A stretch of DNA of 64,000 nucleotides from Litsea cubeba (Eukaryota > Streptophyta > Magnoliopsida > Laurales > Lauraceae), in NCBI GenBank assembly GCA_012931725.1, contig CM022945.1:103942432-104006431 (forward strand). Reading direction: 5' to 3'. Position 1 is the stretch's first letter, and each line of letters starts with the position of its first letter. The notes beneath the pieces are model-generated. The model searched no databases, was not told the origin of the DNA, and worked only from the letters and a program-made list of their open reading frames with translations. Shown one piece after another: positions 11,957 through 23,474 of this stretch. A program made the translations under genes and the position numbers.

Positions 11957-13436
11957 CTTACAAGTAAAAGATTTGTGGGATAAAGTTTAGAAACTCTTAC
12001 AACGGGCCCACGCTTATCCTTAAATTGTGTAAGGATAACCCTTTTTTTGAAAAATTTTGTAATTCTGAGAGCAACTTGTTTGCTTAGAGCAAATCCACGC
12101 AGTTTCCTATTTTTGTGCAACTCTCCTCTTAGCAAGGTAACCTATCCAAAAGGAACTCTTGTTAGTAAATCCTAAGTTAACAAACCAACTTAAAAGTCTA
12201 TCTTATCCTAATTTTAAAAAAATATATAAGAAAATTCAAAAGACACCAAGTAAATCAAAACTCTATCCAAAGTGGACTCTAAGTTATTGAAATAAATCAA
12301 AAATGCTATCTACAGAATAAAAAAAAAAAATTTCTAAATTATCCAAACAAGTGTCCAGATATGATTAGAGTTTTAAAAAAGTTTCAATTATAAGAAATCC
12401 AATCTTATCCAATTCAAATTTCAGATTTTGGAACTCTAACTAATCTAAACAACTTAAGAGATAGAATTTTAAAATTTCTAATCACCTAATTTAAGAATTC
12501 AAAGGTTAGCATACTAATCAAAACAATCTAGTCCTAAAAATTTTAAACTCTACCTTACCAATCCTAATCTAATCAAAACATTAGTTAAACTAATCCAAGA
12601 TATTTTTTTTTGTTTTTATTTACTGAAATTCGGAATTAAAGGAAATAATTCAAAGAATTTTTTTATTAATTATTTATTCCAAAAATTCAATTAATTATAA
12701 AAAAAATATATAAAAAAAATCAGAAAAATCAGAAAAGACAGAAAACTTAGCAAAGTAAAATACTAACTAATACTAACTGCAAATAACACTACTGATGCAA
12801 ATTAGATGACTAAACAACTAATGCAACCTAAATATGAGCATGCATATGAATCTAATATAATAAAAATTCAGATTTTTATCAAAACTCAGATTTGGCTCCC
12901 CGGCAACGGCGCCAAAAACTTGATGTGAATTAAATCAATCCATTAAAATTACTGCAAGTGCACAGCTGTCTTTTTGAGATAGTGGCAATTACAGGTCGAT
13001 CCCACAGGGAGCACTACTGAGATAAAATTTAAATCTGATTTTTTTAAATCAAAGATTAATAAATAATTGAGATCTAAGAAAATCTAGAAGAAATCAGAAA
13101 CAAACTAATTAAATATATAAAAAAAATAGATCGGAGCATCAAGAATCCACTAAGCAAGATAATTAATCCATCATGCAATTATTCTACTATTTGTCTCAAA
13201 ATAACTCAGATCAGAAACAAATCAATGTTTCGGATCCGGATGATTTGTCTTTTGCCAAAACCAGATTTTAATAAAAAGAATAAGATCACAACCCAAGACC
13301 TCCTTCTCCTCATAAAAGAATGAAAAATCATAAGCATGACTCATCAAATTAAGCATAAACTATCAAAGGATCTCAACCCTAAGCATAATCTATCAAAATA
13401 AGTATAAATCATCAAACTATTTTCATTAGAAATCAA
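11957..13436 (-). mobile_element. Inverted gypsy 5' end (leader, PBS, truncated LTR)
   Basis: Reverse-complement copy of 9140-10594. On the minus strand the order is truncated LTR (13436 to 12921), PBS and leader. The minus-strand frame at 11938-12135 is rich in Lys/Arg and could be the start of a gag gene, but no domain supports that. The LTR stops at 13437 where satellite DNA begins; the counterparts of 6500-9139 are missing. Confidence 0.8.
12897..12914 (-). other. tRNA-Asp primer-binding site, inverted copy
   Basis: Exact reverse complement of the PBS at 9662-9679. The two sites point toward each other across block B2. Confidence 0.85.
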
Positions 13437-15732
13437 ATGATCAAATGATCATAGACCTCACAAATTGACCAAACCTAACCTATTTAAGTGGAACCCCCCA
13501 GATGAATGGGGTCAACCATCTCTATTCTAACCGTCCATAAAACCATATTATGCGGGATGGGACCCATGAATTGATTAAGCAAGATCAAAGGATCAAATGA
13601 TCGAAGACCTAACAAATTGACCAAATATTTTTAAGTGGGACCCAGATGAATGGGGTCCACCATCTTTATTCTAACCGTCTATAAAATCAAATGATACGGG
13701 CCTGGACCCATGAATTGATTGATAAAGATCAAATGATCATAGACCTCTCAAATTGACCAAACCTGACCTATTTAAATGGGACCCCCCAAGATGAATGGGG
13801 TCCACCATCTATATTCTAACCGCCCATGAAATAATCTGATGCGGGCTGGGACCTATGAATTGCTTGATAATGATCAAAGTATTAAATGATCATAGACCTC
13901 ACAAATTGACCAAACCTAACCTATTTAAGTGGAACCCCCTTGATGAATGGGGTCCACCATCTTTATTCTAACCGTCCATAAAATCATATTATGCGGGATG
14001 GGACTCATGAATTGATTTAAAAAGATTAAAGGATCAAATAATCGTAGACCTAACAAATTGATCAAATATGTTTAAGTGAGACCCAGATGAATGGGGTCCA
14101 CCATCTCTATTCTAACCGTCCATAAAATCATATGATGCGGGCCGGGACCCATGAATTGATTGATAAAGTTCAAATTATCATAGACCTCATAAATTGACAA
14201 AACTTAATTTATTTAAGTGGGACCCCAAAGATGAATGGAGTCCACCATCTATATTCTAACCGTTCATAAAACCATATGATGCGGGCTGGGACCCATGAAT
14301 TGCTTGATAAAGGTCAAATGATCATAGACCTCACAAATTGACCAAACCTAATCTATTTAAGTGAAACCCCCCAAATGAATGGAGTCCACCATCTCTATTT
14401 TAACCCTCTCTATTCTAACCGTCCATAAAACCATATTATGCGGGTTGGGACCCATGAATTGATTAAGAAAGATCAAATGATCAAATGATCATAGACCTAA
14501 CAAATTGAACAAATATTTTTAAGTGGGACCCAGATGAATGGGGTTCACCATTTTTATTCTAACCGTCCATAAAATCAAATGATGCGGGCCGGGACCCATG
14601 AATTGATTGATAAAGATCAAATGATCAAATGATCATAGACCTCTCAAATTGACCAAACCTGACCTATTTAAGTGGGACCCCCAAGATGAATGGGGTCCAC
14701 CATCTATATTCTAACCGTCCATGAAATAATCTGATGCGGGCGGGGACCCATGAATTGCTTGATAATGATCAAAGTATTAAATGATCATATAGACCTCACA
14801 AATTGACAAAACTTAACCTATTTAAGTGGAACCCCCCCGATGAATGGGGTCCACCATCTTTATTCTCTAACCGTCCATAAAACCATATTATGCGAGATGG
14901 GACCCATGAATTGATTTAAAAAGATTAAATGATCAAATGATCGTAGACCTAACAAATTGATCAAATATGTTTAAGTGAGACCCAGATGAATGGGGTCCAC
15001 CATCTCTATTCTAACCGTCCATAAAATCATATGATGCGGGCCGGGACCCATGAATTGATTGATAAAGTTCAAATGATCATAGACCTCATAAATTAACCAA
15101 ACCTAATTTATTTAAGTGGGACCCCAAAGATGAATGGAGTCCACCATTTATATTCTAACCGTTCATAAAACCATATGATGCGGGCTGGGACCCATGAATT
15201 GCTTGATAAAGGTCAAATGATCAAATGATCATAGACCTCACAAATTGACCAAACCTAACCTATTTAAGTGAAACCACCCCAAATGAATGGGGTCCAACAT
15301 CTCTATTTTGACCATCTCTATTCTAACCGTCCATAAAATCATATTATGCGGGATGGGACCCATGAATTGATTAAGAAATATCAAATGATCAAATGATCAT
15401 AGACCTAACAAATTGACCAAATATTTTTAAGTAGGACCCAGATGAATGGGGTAAAATCAAATGATGCGGGCCGGGACCCATGAATTGATGGATATAAATT
15501 TAGCACATCTGGTGTGTTGCCTTATTTAGGGATCTCATGGAGAGATTTTAGGCTTTTGAGTGGAAGATGATTCTTGATGGAGAGATTTTAGGTATTTTGA
15601 GTGTGTAATAGATATAGAGATTTTAGGGATAAGGGCAACTCCGGAAATAACATTGCAAAAAATTTGAGGTTGCGCCACGTGTCATTACGTGAGTCATTAC
15701 GTGAGGAAGTGTACATCCCTTTATACTATAGA
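13437..15732 (-). mobile_element. Inverted satellite Helitron, 3' truncated
   Basis: Read on the minus strand it starts TCTATAGTATAAAGGG at 15732, preceded by A as expected for Helitron target AT. About 230 bp of unique 5' sequence and about 14 satellite monomers follow, and it is cut at 13437. Copy-specific variants line up with 4206-6499: the tandem AATAGAGATGG insertion at 15301-15325 matches about 4606-4628, the one at 14391-14415 matches about 5512-5535, and the GATGGTTGACC variant near 13515 matches about 6415. Confidence 0.8.
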
Positions 15733-15894
15733 TGCCGCCAGCCATGCATGAGATGTTCCAAATCTTAGTATCGTATGATTTGGCCCTATGGTAATAATGT
15801 AATAATGAGCGTATGTTTAATAATATGACTTTGTATATTATTTATCATATTTATTATTTTTTTAATGATTGTATGCTTAATATCACTACATTGA

Positions 15895-16008
15895 GCGATT
15901 ATTTTGAGAAGTGAGTGTGCTAAACTTGTTTGATAATAACATTTAGATTTATCCCAAGATTTTTTTCTTTATAAAAATACCTCATTTTTCAAAAAAAAAA
16001 AAAACGAT

Positions 16009-16048
<40 letters not shown>

Positions 16049-16285
16049 CATCTTCATTCTTTGCATTCCTATATTTTCTTTCTGAGGAAGGTGATCGTGA
16101 AACTGCAACCAGATGGATTCCCTTCATGTGAGAATGAATAAATATTTCCCCTAAGTTTATAAAGATCAAAGAAGATCCTTTAGACGTAAGTAAAGTTACT
16201 TGCACTCGGTTGACGAAGATCCAAATGGGTCCTAAGGTTTACAACATCAATAAAATTCTTACAGCAGTTAATGACAATTAAAGGT
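15895..16285. repeat. Direct repeat, copy 1 (partner 17690-18028)
   Basis: About 0.35 kb repeated downstream with roughly 80-85% identity by eye. Shared landmarks are GCTAAACTTGTTTGATAA versus GATAAACTTGTTTGACAT and a long match around AAGATCCTTTAGACGT. This copy carries an expanded (GA)n tract at 16011-16048; the other has only GAGGGAGAGAGG. Confidence 0.8.
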
Positions 16286-17000
16286 AGGGTTGTAAACGCG
16301 TTGGTTCCGCGTTGGATCCATGGTGGACTCGGGCCTGAAACCGTTTATGATCGAGATGATGGATCCGGAACCCGTTCGAAACCAGTTTCTAAATGACAGA
16401 ACCGGAACCATGCCAGAACCGAAACTGTTAGTGAGAAGATGGAACTGGAACTAGTTCCATATATGGTACAGGTCGAGATCCAGGTCTGTGTCAGGTTGCG
16501 AATTAATTAGAAAAAACTAGCTAAAAGATTTTGTGTTGTTTGTGTTGGGTGAAATAAGAACACAAATTAGAAAAATCTCTATCACCCCATCAATCAATTG
16601 GTTAGAATGAGTGTGTGTATAATACTGATGATTTTGGAAAGAAGGAAGAACTGTTATATTTATGAGAAAGATTTACGAGAAATAATACAGTAGTAAGTTT
16701 TTTTTTTTTTAATAATGGGTTGAGTAATCTTCTATGTTTTATTGGGATCTTGAGGTTCAATCAATCTTTTAATGAGCTAGCCGGATCTTTTAATGATTTA
16801 TCTCTGAATTTGTGTTTTCATCCTATCAGCATACGTGAGTGAGATAGAAGACCCGAGCTCTATAGAAATACATAACTTGGGGTCGTTTCAGATTTTTAGT
16901 AGCCTATCAGATCAACCAAGTCACCAGCTATGTTGACTCTAAAGATGTTAGTGTTTACTGCAATCTTTATTTTTACTCTGTTTTTCCTCTAGAGATCGAC
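16286..17000. other. Non-coding, hAT-like GC-rich end then AT-rich DNA
   Basis: 16286-16500 begins GTAGGGTTGTAAACGCG and carries repeated GGAACC/GGTTCC words, resembling a hAT-type terminal region without a visible partner. The remainder is AT-rich with no gene. Confidence 0.3.
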
Positions 17001-17689
17001 GACATAGAACTTATGCATTCTTGGCCCCAAAAGAGACTGTTGCATCCCTAAACAGCCAACTACAGATTATGATTCTGTTAGCTGCGATTTTTTTGGCCAC
17101 ACGGGGACTCGAACTTAAGCACTCCCACTCAACACCCAATTCCATTTTCAGCTTTGGGATTCAACTCTGATTGCTGCTACATACTCTGAGCTGCAATTGG
17201 ATATGCGAAGATACAAAACAAAGGTAGGAACTCTGATCTGCTTGTAAACCAATTTGAGGTAACTAGAGGCTCTTTGACATCCTTTTGTGCTGAGGCCGAC
17301 CTGGGCTCTACGCTCTTTGGAAGAAACTCATGGCATCTGTTTTCTTGTCTGTCCTCTACGCTCTTTGGAAGACCAGAAATGCTGCCATTTTTTATGATCT
17401 CCACCCTCCTCTCAATCAGATCCTAGCTCATCTGCAGGCCGACCTGGGCTCCACCTTGAAGAAGATTTCCATAGCTTTTGACAGCCCCCAACTTAGCTCT
17501 CTCCTCAGGTTTTTTAATATCCCTGTGAATCTCATTCCAATGTGATTCAATCTGTTCTGGGTTTTGGTATCTTCTCAGGGTCTTTTAGCCTTGCTCTGAT
17601 CCTTTTTGTATTTTCATTTCTTTTTTTGAAGGCCTCCGTGCCTTTGTGTTCTTTCTTCTCCTTCCTTAATACAATTACCCTTCTGAGAA
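17001..17689 (+). mobile_element. LINE 3' end remnant
   Basis: The frame at 17330-17545 reads LWKTRNAAIF followed by an RNase H-type C-terminal stretch, as in the last ORF of plant L1-type LINEs. The following sequence, ending near AATACAATTACCC, is the usual plant LINE 3' tail and is also found in the insert at 31637-31990. The frame is broken upstream, and a short stretch is duplicated (CTACGCTCTTTGGAAGA at 17309 and 17357). It is a decayed 5'-truncated copy. Confidence 0.6.
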
Positions 17690-18028
17690 AATATCTATTT
17701 TGAGAATTAAGCGTGATAAACTTGTTTGACATTAACGTATTAGATTTATTCCGAGATCATTTTCTTAATATAAATACTTCATTTTTCCAAAAAGAATGAT
17801 GAGGGAGAGAGGCATCTCCATTCTATGCATTTCTAAATTTTCATTCAAAGGAGGATGAGAGAAAATGCAACCAGATGTATTCCCATCATGTGAGAACGAA
17901 GAAACATTTCCAAGAAGATCCTTTAGACGTTATTAAAGTTACTTGTACTCGGTTTACAAAGATCCAAATGGGTTCTAAGGTTTGCAACATCAATGAAATT
18001 CTTACAGCAATGAATGACAATTAAAAGG
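17690..18028. repeat. Direct repeat, copy 2 (partner 15895-16285)
   Basis: Second copy of the 0.35-kb repeat on the far side of the LINE remnant. A LINE insertion makes only short target duplications, so the repeats point to a segmental duplication. Confidence 0.75.
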
Positions 18029-18528
18029 TCTCCTGCCCTTATCTCGTTGTGCAACTACACTGCATTAAAAATTCAAAAAATTAACAAAGTCAAATCACAT
18101 TTCACTGGCCTCTTGGTTGAAGAGCAAGAAAGGCCATGCATAAACCCATCTCAATGTAACGAGTAAGCTCTATTTCAAATAGATAAAAAGCTTCCAGTAA
18201 GCCTTGAGTCTCGATTGAGGAAGCAACAAAACCATTACTAGATGAAAATGCATGATAAAACCTTAACCTGATTTTCGGAAAGAACACCAGAAGCAGAGAC
18301 CATTGTGACCTTGTTGTATTAATTAAAGATGCCCCCACGATCATATGGCAAAGGCGGATTAACAAGCAAGCAAGCATTACACAATAGCCACTTGGGATCC
18401 ACAAAAAAATACAGAAATGAAGCAAATAAGACACATGAAACATGGATAATTGGGACAGAAGTAAAAGCACTGATCGTAGTAGCTTGAACATTCTCACTTA
18501 GCAATGGATATGTTTTTCATTTATGAGT

Positions 18529-19274
18529 TTATATAAGACGACAACAATATCCTTGATATACGGGATAGCTGTTAGCTCCACCATATCCTTGAGTTCTAAA
18601 ATTGACATTAGCTCCACTACATCCTTGATATGCCGAATAGGCGTTACCTCCACTATATCCTTGATATCCCGAATAGGTGTTAGCTCCGCCAAATCCTTGA
18701 GTTCTCAAATTGACGTTAGCACCACCATTTCCTTGAAGTCCCAAATTGATGTGGGCTCCAGGATATGCAATAATATCTCCTTGGACTTGGGGGTTGTTCC
18801 CTCCCGCACCATACTGGGTATTTTACATGCAGCATCAGCTATAAAATGGTTAGGTAGTTGCAATATGAATCAATAATTAAATAGGTGAGACGCAATTGAT
18901 AGTAGTTTTTTTTTTTTCTTTTACAAGATAGAAAACAAAGAACTTGATAGCATGTAAATGGGATCCATCTACCATTAATAGGAAGCTAAATCTGCTAATC
19001 AGGTTCTCCATGGAGGCAAAACTCGATCCTTGTATCATTTTTTTGGCTTTTGGACTACATGAGAATGAAATCTATTTTCCCTGCTTTTTTTTCCTTGGTG
19101 CACTGAGAGAGCTTAAAATTAGGGACATTGCTTTCGGAATCCAAAACGAATCAAACCATTAGTGGGTAGGGGATGTTTTAAATTTCTTTGACGTCCAAAC
19201 ACCCCTACCTAATTACACTATCATTGAATATGGACTTGGGAGAGAAAAGTAGAGAAGGATACCTGGTAACTCAT
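18529..19274 (-). pseudogene. Gly/Asn-rich micro-exon gene, copy 1 (splice site lost)
   Basis: Minus-strand member of the small-gene family. TATA is at 19351-19358. Exon 1 is 19274-19263 (Met-Ser-Tyr-Gln, then GT donor). Exon 2 (about 18822-18529) encodes six 12-residue repeats of the type QGxGGANxNxx. The acceptor that in sisters reads TGCAG|G reads TGCATGTAA here, so the AG is gone and a stop sits directly before exon 2. The C-terminus is also altered: the usual GGGAWxQK end is replaced by CCRLI. 18029-18528 is similar to the family 3' UTR. Function unknown; probably a pseudogene. Confidence 0.65.
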
Positions 19275-19350
19275 AATTTACAAATGGTCTTGAAGTTGCA
19301 ATTGAGAAGTTAGAAGCTGGCTTGTCGATCATAAGGCCTCCTATATCCAA

Positions 19351-19358
19351 TTTATATA
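19351..19358 (-). promoter_or_regulatory. TATA box of copy 1
   Basis: TATATAAA on the minus strand, about 80 bp upstream of the micro-exon ATG, in the same place as in the copies at 24061, 52858 and 55187. Confidence 0.65.
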
Positions 19359-19439
19359 GAAAGGTTCTAGGGAGACAATGGGAATTATAGAACTTGAGAA
19401 ACTTCCCCACAACGTGCTCAATTTTATTTTTTTTTTTAC

Positions 19440-19871
19440 AATTTCATTAGTTTCCCAGCATTTCTCATCTCTGTAGACATCAATGATCTGTCAATAATAA
19501 TTAAAATTAAAACTTGAATGGATATTATAATTGCTGCATCAATTGACTTCTTATTTTACTATTACCAAAAAGACGCAAAGTAGAGTCAAGCAAAATAATC
19601 ATAAATAAATGTCTGAAGATTAGGCTTACATGAGTGAAAGTCTTGCTTTAGGACTTTGGCACAAATTAAAAAAAAAAAGTCTCTTTGAGTCAATGGAAGT
19701 TGGTGATACCGGTAGTACCATGGGTGGGTTGCAGCAACCCTTCGGCATTGGAACTCTTTCCTTCAGATTTCTTCTTTTTCCTTGTCCTAAACACTAAACA
19801 CTAGACACTAAATGGTGATTGTCCTCCAGGTAATTAGAGATTAGAGTTTTCTTGCAAGCAACTTTAAAAAG
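19440..19871. repeat. Upstream unit of the Gly/Asn-rich gene family
   Basis: This sequence recurs upstream of the other copies (near 23811-24030, 32230-32385 plus 47911-48180, 53496-53760 and 54740-55130), with shared words such as ATAAATAAATGTCTGA and CTTGCAAGCAAC. It shows that a unit much larger than the gene was duplicated. At 19872 homology to the copy at 48165 stops. Confidence 0.7.
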
Positions 19872-20645
19872 TGATGAATCCAAAACAACAAAGTATTACA
19901 AAGTGAAATGCAAATAATGGGAAAACTAATCATAGTTAACATGTTAAAATTAATTTACCAATAATTTGAACTAAGCATGTAACATATGATTTAGAAAAGA
20001 AAAGCTTACTTAGAGATTTGACTCAAAGAATCCATGCTTTAGCTTTTCAAATTACCCACTAACTTTTCCTAGCTCTCCCACCTCCCTTGACTCTCAAAAG
20101 ACTCAAAAGGGTTGGCCCAAATCCCAAGGAAGAGCTCAAATTATAGCAAAAAAAGTGTTCTAATGGCTCTTTGTTCGGTTGACTGAATTTCAATTCGGTT
20201 GACCGAACTCCCAACTGTCAAATTCCCAACGGTCGGATTTGTGAGCACTGTAAACTGTGAAAATTCGGTTGACCGAAATCTCCAATTCGGTTGATCGTGA
20301 CCTAATTTTCTCTAAAATATGATATGAAAGTGATTTTCTAAAGAGGGAGTGTCATGTTCAGTTTCATGTTTAGATCAATCGAAACATGAACTAAAATGCC
20401 TAAGATGATTTGAAAGACTAAACTCATAGGCTTGCATGATTCGAAAATCTTCCTTTTAAAATTAATGCATCCAAGTTCAAAAACCAAAACATGCATGTAA
20501 CATAAGTTCTAAAAGTTTTCCAATCAATGCATGTGAAAATCAAAATTTCAAGTTTTCAAAAACAATGCTCAAGTGAAAATTCAAATAATGATAACATGAT
20601 AATGCATCCATCAAATTGCAACACATAAAATCCATAACAGGGAGG
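19872..20645. mobile_element. Unclassified insert with TTCGGTTGACCGAA palindromes
   Basis: It starts where homology to the upstream unit ends. Four copies of a near-palindrome lie at 20174-20187, 20194-20207, 20264-20277 and 20286-20297. No termini, PBS or protein were identified. The arrangement resembles the palindrome clusters in the copia LTRs at 21135 and 32386, so an LTR fragment is likely but unproven. Confidence 0.4.
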
Positions 20646-20689
20646 TGTGTTTGGAAACACCACGGTCATGTTTGCCAACCAAATCTTTA

Positions 20690-22670
20690 GGGGTCATTTG
20701 TTTCAGTGCATTTACATATGTAAATGAACCCATATGCAACCATTACACACCATTTATGTTTGTTTTGGAAATTTACACATCTCGTGTGTAAATGACATGT
20801 GCATTTGGTGTGATTTTTGTGGGAACAAGTGCCTGAAACTTTAACCATGAGGAGAGGTGTGAAATAGAATCACACCATCCTTGCTTCTGCCCTGCTACAG
20901 TACCAAAACGGCCAAGGACGCCTTTTTCATTTTTTTTTTTTTTTTTTACAATAGGCCACTACATCATGATCTGAACTGTTCATATTGTTAGGGAGATAAA
21001 CAACGGCTACAGTAACAAATTGCAACCATTGGATCATCATAATGTGCGATAAATTTACAATAAAGTGCAAACCGTTAGATGTATATTTCTGGATTTTTGT
21101 GGGGCCCATTTGCACAATCAGAACCGTTAGTTCTTATTAGAATTTTAGTTGGCTAATACTGTTATCTTGAACAAAACTCAGAGTCCTAATTGAATTGTAT
21201 TTTCTATTTCTTTTAGAATAGGAATATGAAGGAAGCCTTTGGTTTGTGAAGACCTCTTCGGAAGACCTTGATAAACTTAAAAGTGTTCCAAAGTAATCAA
21301 AAGACCTCAAAAGAGAATTTCCAGGACAAACTCATCAGGCTTCAGTTGCTTAGACAGAACACAATCTCGCTATAGCGAGACTGAACCTCGCTATAGCGAG
21401 GAGCAGTTCTGTCAATGACAGAATGCAGTCTCGCTATAGCGAGCTGAGAGTTTCTGTCCCAAACGGGACTCTTGTTTGCTGCGTTTCCAAACTTCTTCTA
21501 AGAGTCCTGTTTTATTTCTAAGAGGATTTTGCACGAACCTTGGGCTATTTATTAACCCCTTGCAGCCACAAACAAGACACAGAAGATATATTATTCACTT
21601 GAGTTTTAAGATTCATCTCTGGAGAGTTTTGTGGGCTTAATTGTGCAAAGGAGATTGTGCTGAAGAATTATTCTTTTTCCCTGTGATCAAGCACCTTGAA
21701 GGGGCATTCAAGGTGGGTTTCAAGCTAGCACGTGGAAGATGAACGGCGGGTCGTCGGCAAGTTCTTCACAGTCCTTTTAGGTTGGGTTACAACTACGTTA
21801 AAGGTCTAGTGAGTTCACTTGTAATCTTCATATTATAGTGCTTTGCCTTCGGTGGTCTCTACCACCAGTGGTTTTTTCCCAAGTTGGGTTTTCCTCGTAA
21901 AAACCTGTGTCTCTTCCTATTTTGTGGTGATTTATTCTTATTTGGACTTAGGTTAATTAATTAGTTTAATTATCTGTATTTGGAATTCATATAATAATCT
22001 GAGAAAGGACCTTAACCTGTGTTAAGGCTTAAATAGAAGGTTAAGTAAAACCTTCAGTTCTCTTTAAAAGGATGTTTCCAGCTCGGAGGGCAGATCTCAT
22101 GAGTTGATTCAATGTGGAGTATTTTTTAGAAAGATACCAACCGTTGGATACGTTCACTATTGTCACAGTACATATCACTAGTTGAAAAGGCAGTCCGATT
22201 TTTCCAAATTCTTTGATCATCTAGGCCTCTAATGCAAGATCAGAACGGTAGAAACTCTTCATAAGTCCATAAACGGCTAGTCGCTCAAGTTCCAACTGTG
22301 GATCCTTCATGGATTGTTAGATATTAGCAAAAAAGAAAAGAAAAGCCTAGTATGCTTGATCTTCAATTCTGATTTTTGTGGCCCTCTTTTTCATGATCCA
22401 AACCGCTAATCATCTTTAGAAGGCCAACAATGCTTCATGGGTTAAATCTCATCACTTGATTCATCATGGATATTTCAAATTTTATGAAAAAATCATGAAA
22501 GAATATGAACCGTTAGATGCAATCAAATTCACATTTGAAGAGGTGTGAAAATGACAAACAACGGACTATGTTTCACATGTGACTCATTTGCATATGTAAA
22601 TGACTCGCATGTGATTTGTTTACATATGTAAAGCATTTTCACATCACATGTGAAATTAACAAACGAACCA
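20690..22670. mobile_element. PIF/Harbinger-like non-autonomous element
   Basis: Left end GGGGTCATTTGTTT and right end (reverse complement) TGGTTCGTTTGTT are flanked by TTA on both sides (20687-20689, 22671-22673). Three-base TTA/TAA duplications with GTTTG-type inverted ends are typical of Tourist/Harbinger elements. Without the inner solo LTR it is about 1.05 kb. ACATATGTAAA motifs occur in both subterminal regions. No transposase. Confidence 0.6.
21135..22056 (+). mobile_element. Solo copia LTR, related to the 32386 family
   Basis: The 922-bp LTR is flanked by a perfect 5-bp duplication GTTCT (21130-21134 and 22057-22061). It starts TATTAGAATTTTAGTTGGCT, similar to the start of the LTR at 32386 (first G changed to A), and ends CCTTCA. 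The layout is shared: palindromes early, TATA-like TATTTATTAA near 21547, then a GGTTGGGTTAC segment near 21780. Three CTCGCTATAGCGAG palindromes lie at 21365-21380, 21386-21401 and 21430-21443. Internal DNA is gone, as after LTR-LTR recombination. Confidence 0.75.
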
Positions 22671-22673
22671 TTA

Positions 22674-23087
22674 AGGAAAAGATTTTCGGTTTCCCTCATA
22701 TTGTGGTAAACTCATGTTTAGCAATTGTAAATTTTCGAGGATTTAAACGAATGAAAATCTTTATTTGTTAGGATCTTCAGATCCGAAACCGCCCCCTCCC
22801 CCCCCCCCCCCCCCCCCCCAAATATAAGATTTGAAAATCCTCACTTTAGTGGATTTACACACTCATCCCTATTTTTTCATCTATATGTATCGATGCACAC
22901 TAATATCAATGTAAAATCCCCAACTATATAAATCATCAACGATGAATCCTTATTCCAGTGGTAGTGAAGAATCATCAAATCTATAAGTCTGTTACCAAAC
23001 ATGCTCCAAAAGTCCATCAAAGATTCCTATTTTTTTTTAGACGTAGATGGGTAAAGCCAAAGGTGGTGTGAGTAAGTATATAAAGAT
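22674..23087. other. Non-coding spacer with 22-base C run
   Basis: No gene. An uninterrupted C tract lies at 22798-22819. From about 23030 a 75-bp segment (AGACGTAGATGGGTAA) is repeated at 23519 as AGACGTAGGTAGGTAA. Confidence 0.6.
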
Positions 23088-23465
23088 GGGAAATATTCAA
23101 GTGAGAACTAGTTCTCACCTATTATATGAGAACTTTTTTACGGGGCCCAACTAGCAACTCATCCAAAGCTAGTAACTAATAGGGAACCCCCTGATAGTCA
23201 CATATCTCAAGGATCGACACACATCCGAATGGATTGAACCGTTGGATCGAGGGTTGAATATTTTTTTGAATATGAAGCCATTAAACTTGTGGGCCACGGA
23301 TGAAGGGGTTAGGGGCATGGGTTTGGGGTCAAACTTGATACTTAGGGTAGTCTCACATAGATCTTTCCATCCCCCTGGTCCCATCCCCAAATGGGGCCCA
23401 CAATTGGGCTTACAAAAAAGTTCTTATATAATATGTGAGAACCAATTCTCACCTGAATATTACCC
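23088..23465. mobile_element. Mutator-like MITE, 378 bp
   Basis: Inverted ends of about 60 bp start GGGAAATATTCAAGTGAGAA on the left and GGGTAATATTCAGGTGAGAA on the right strand. Perfect 9-bp target duplication TATAAAGAT at 23079-23087 and 23466-23474. Nine-base duplications and long terminal inverted repeats indicate the Mutator superfamily. The neighbouring copy of the flank at 23553-23575 lacks the element and shows the empty site. Confidence 0.8.
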
Positions 23466-23474
23466 TATAAAGAT

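Noticed and set aside
4206..15732. Large inverted repeat as a plastid-type IR
   Set aside because: Sequence content is satellite, Helitron and gypsy LTR; no rRNA or plastid genes are present.
15969..16205. 78-residue minus-strand frame with Ser-Leu repeats
   Set aside because: Product of translating the (GA)n microsatellite; absent in the sister repeat at 17690-18028.
18102..18497. 131-residue minus-strand open frame
   Set aside because: It overlaps the region homologous to the 3' UTR of the Gly/Asn-rich gene; sister copies do not keep the frame.
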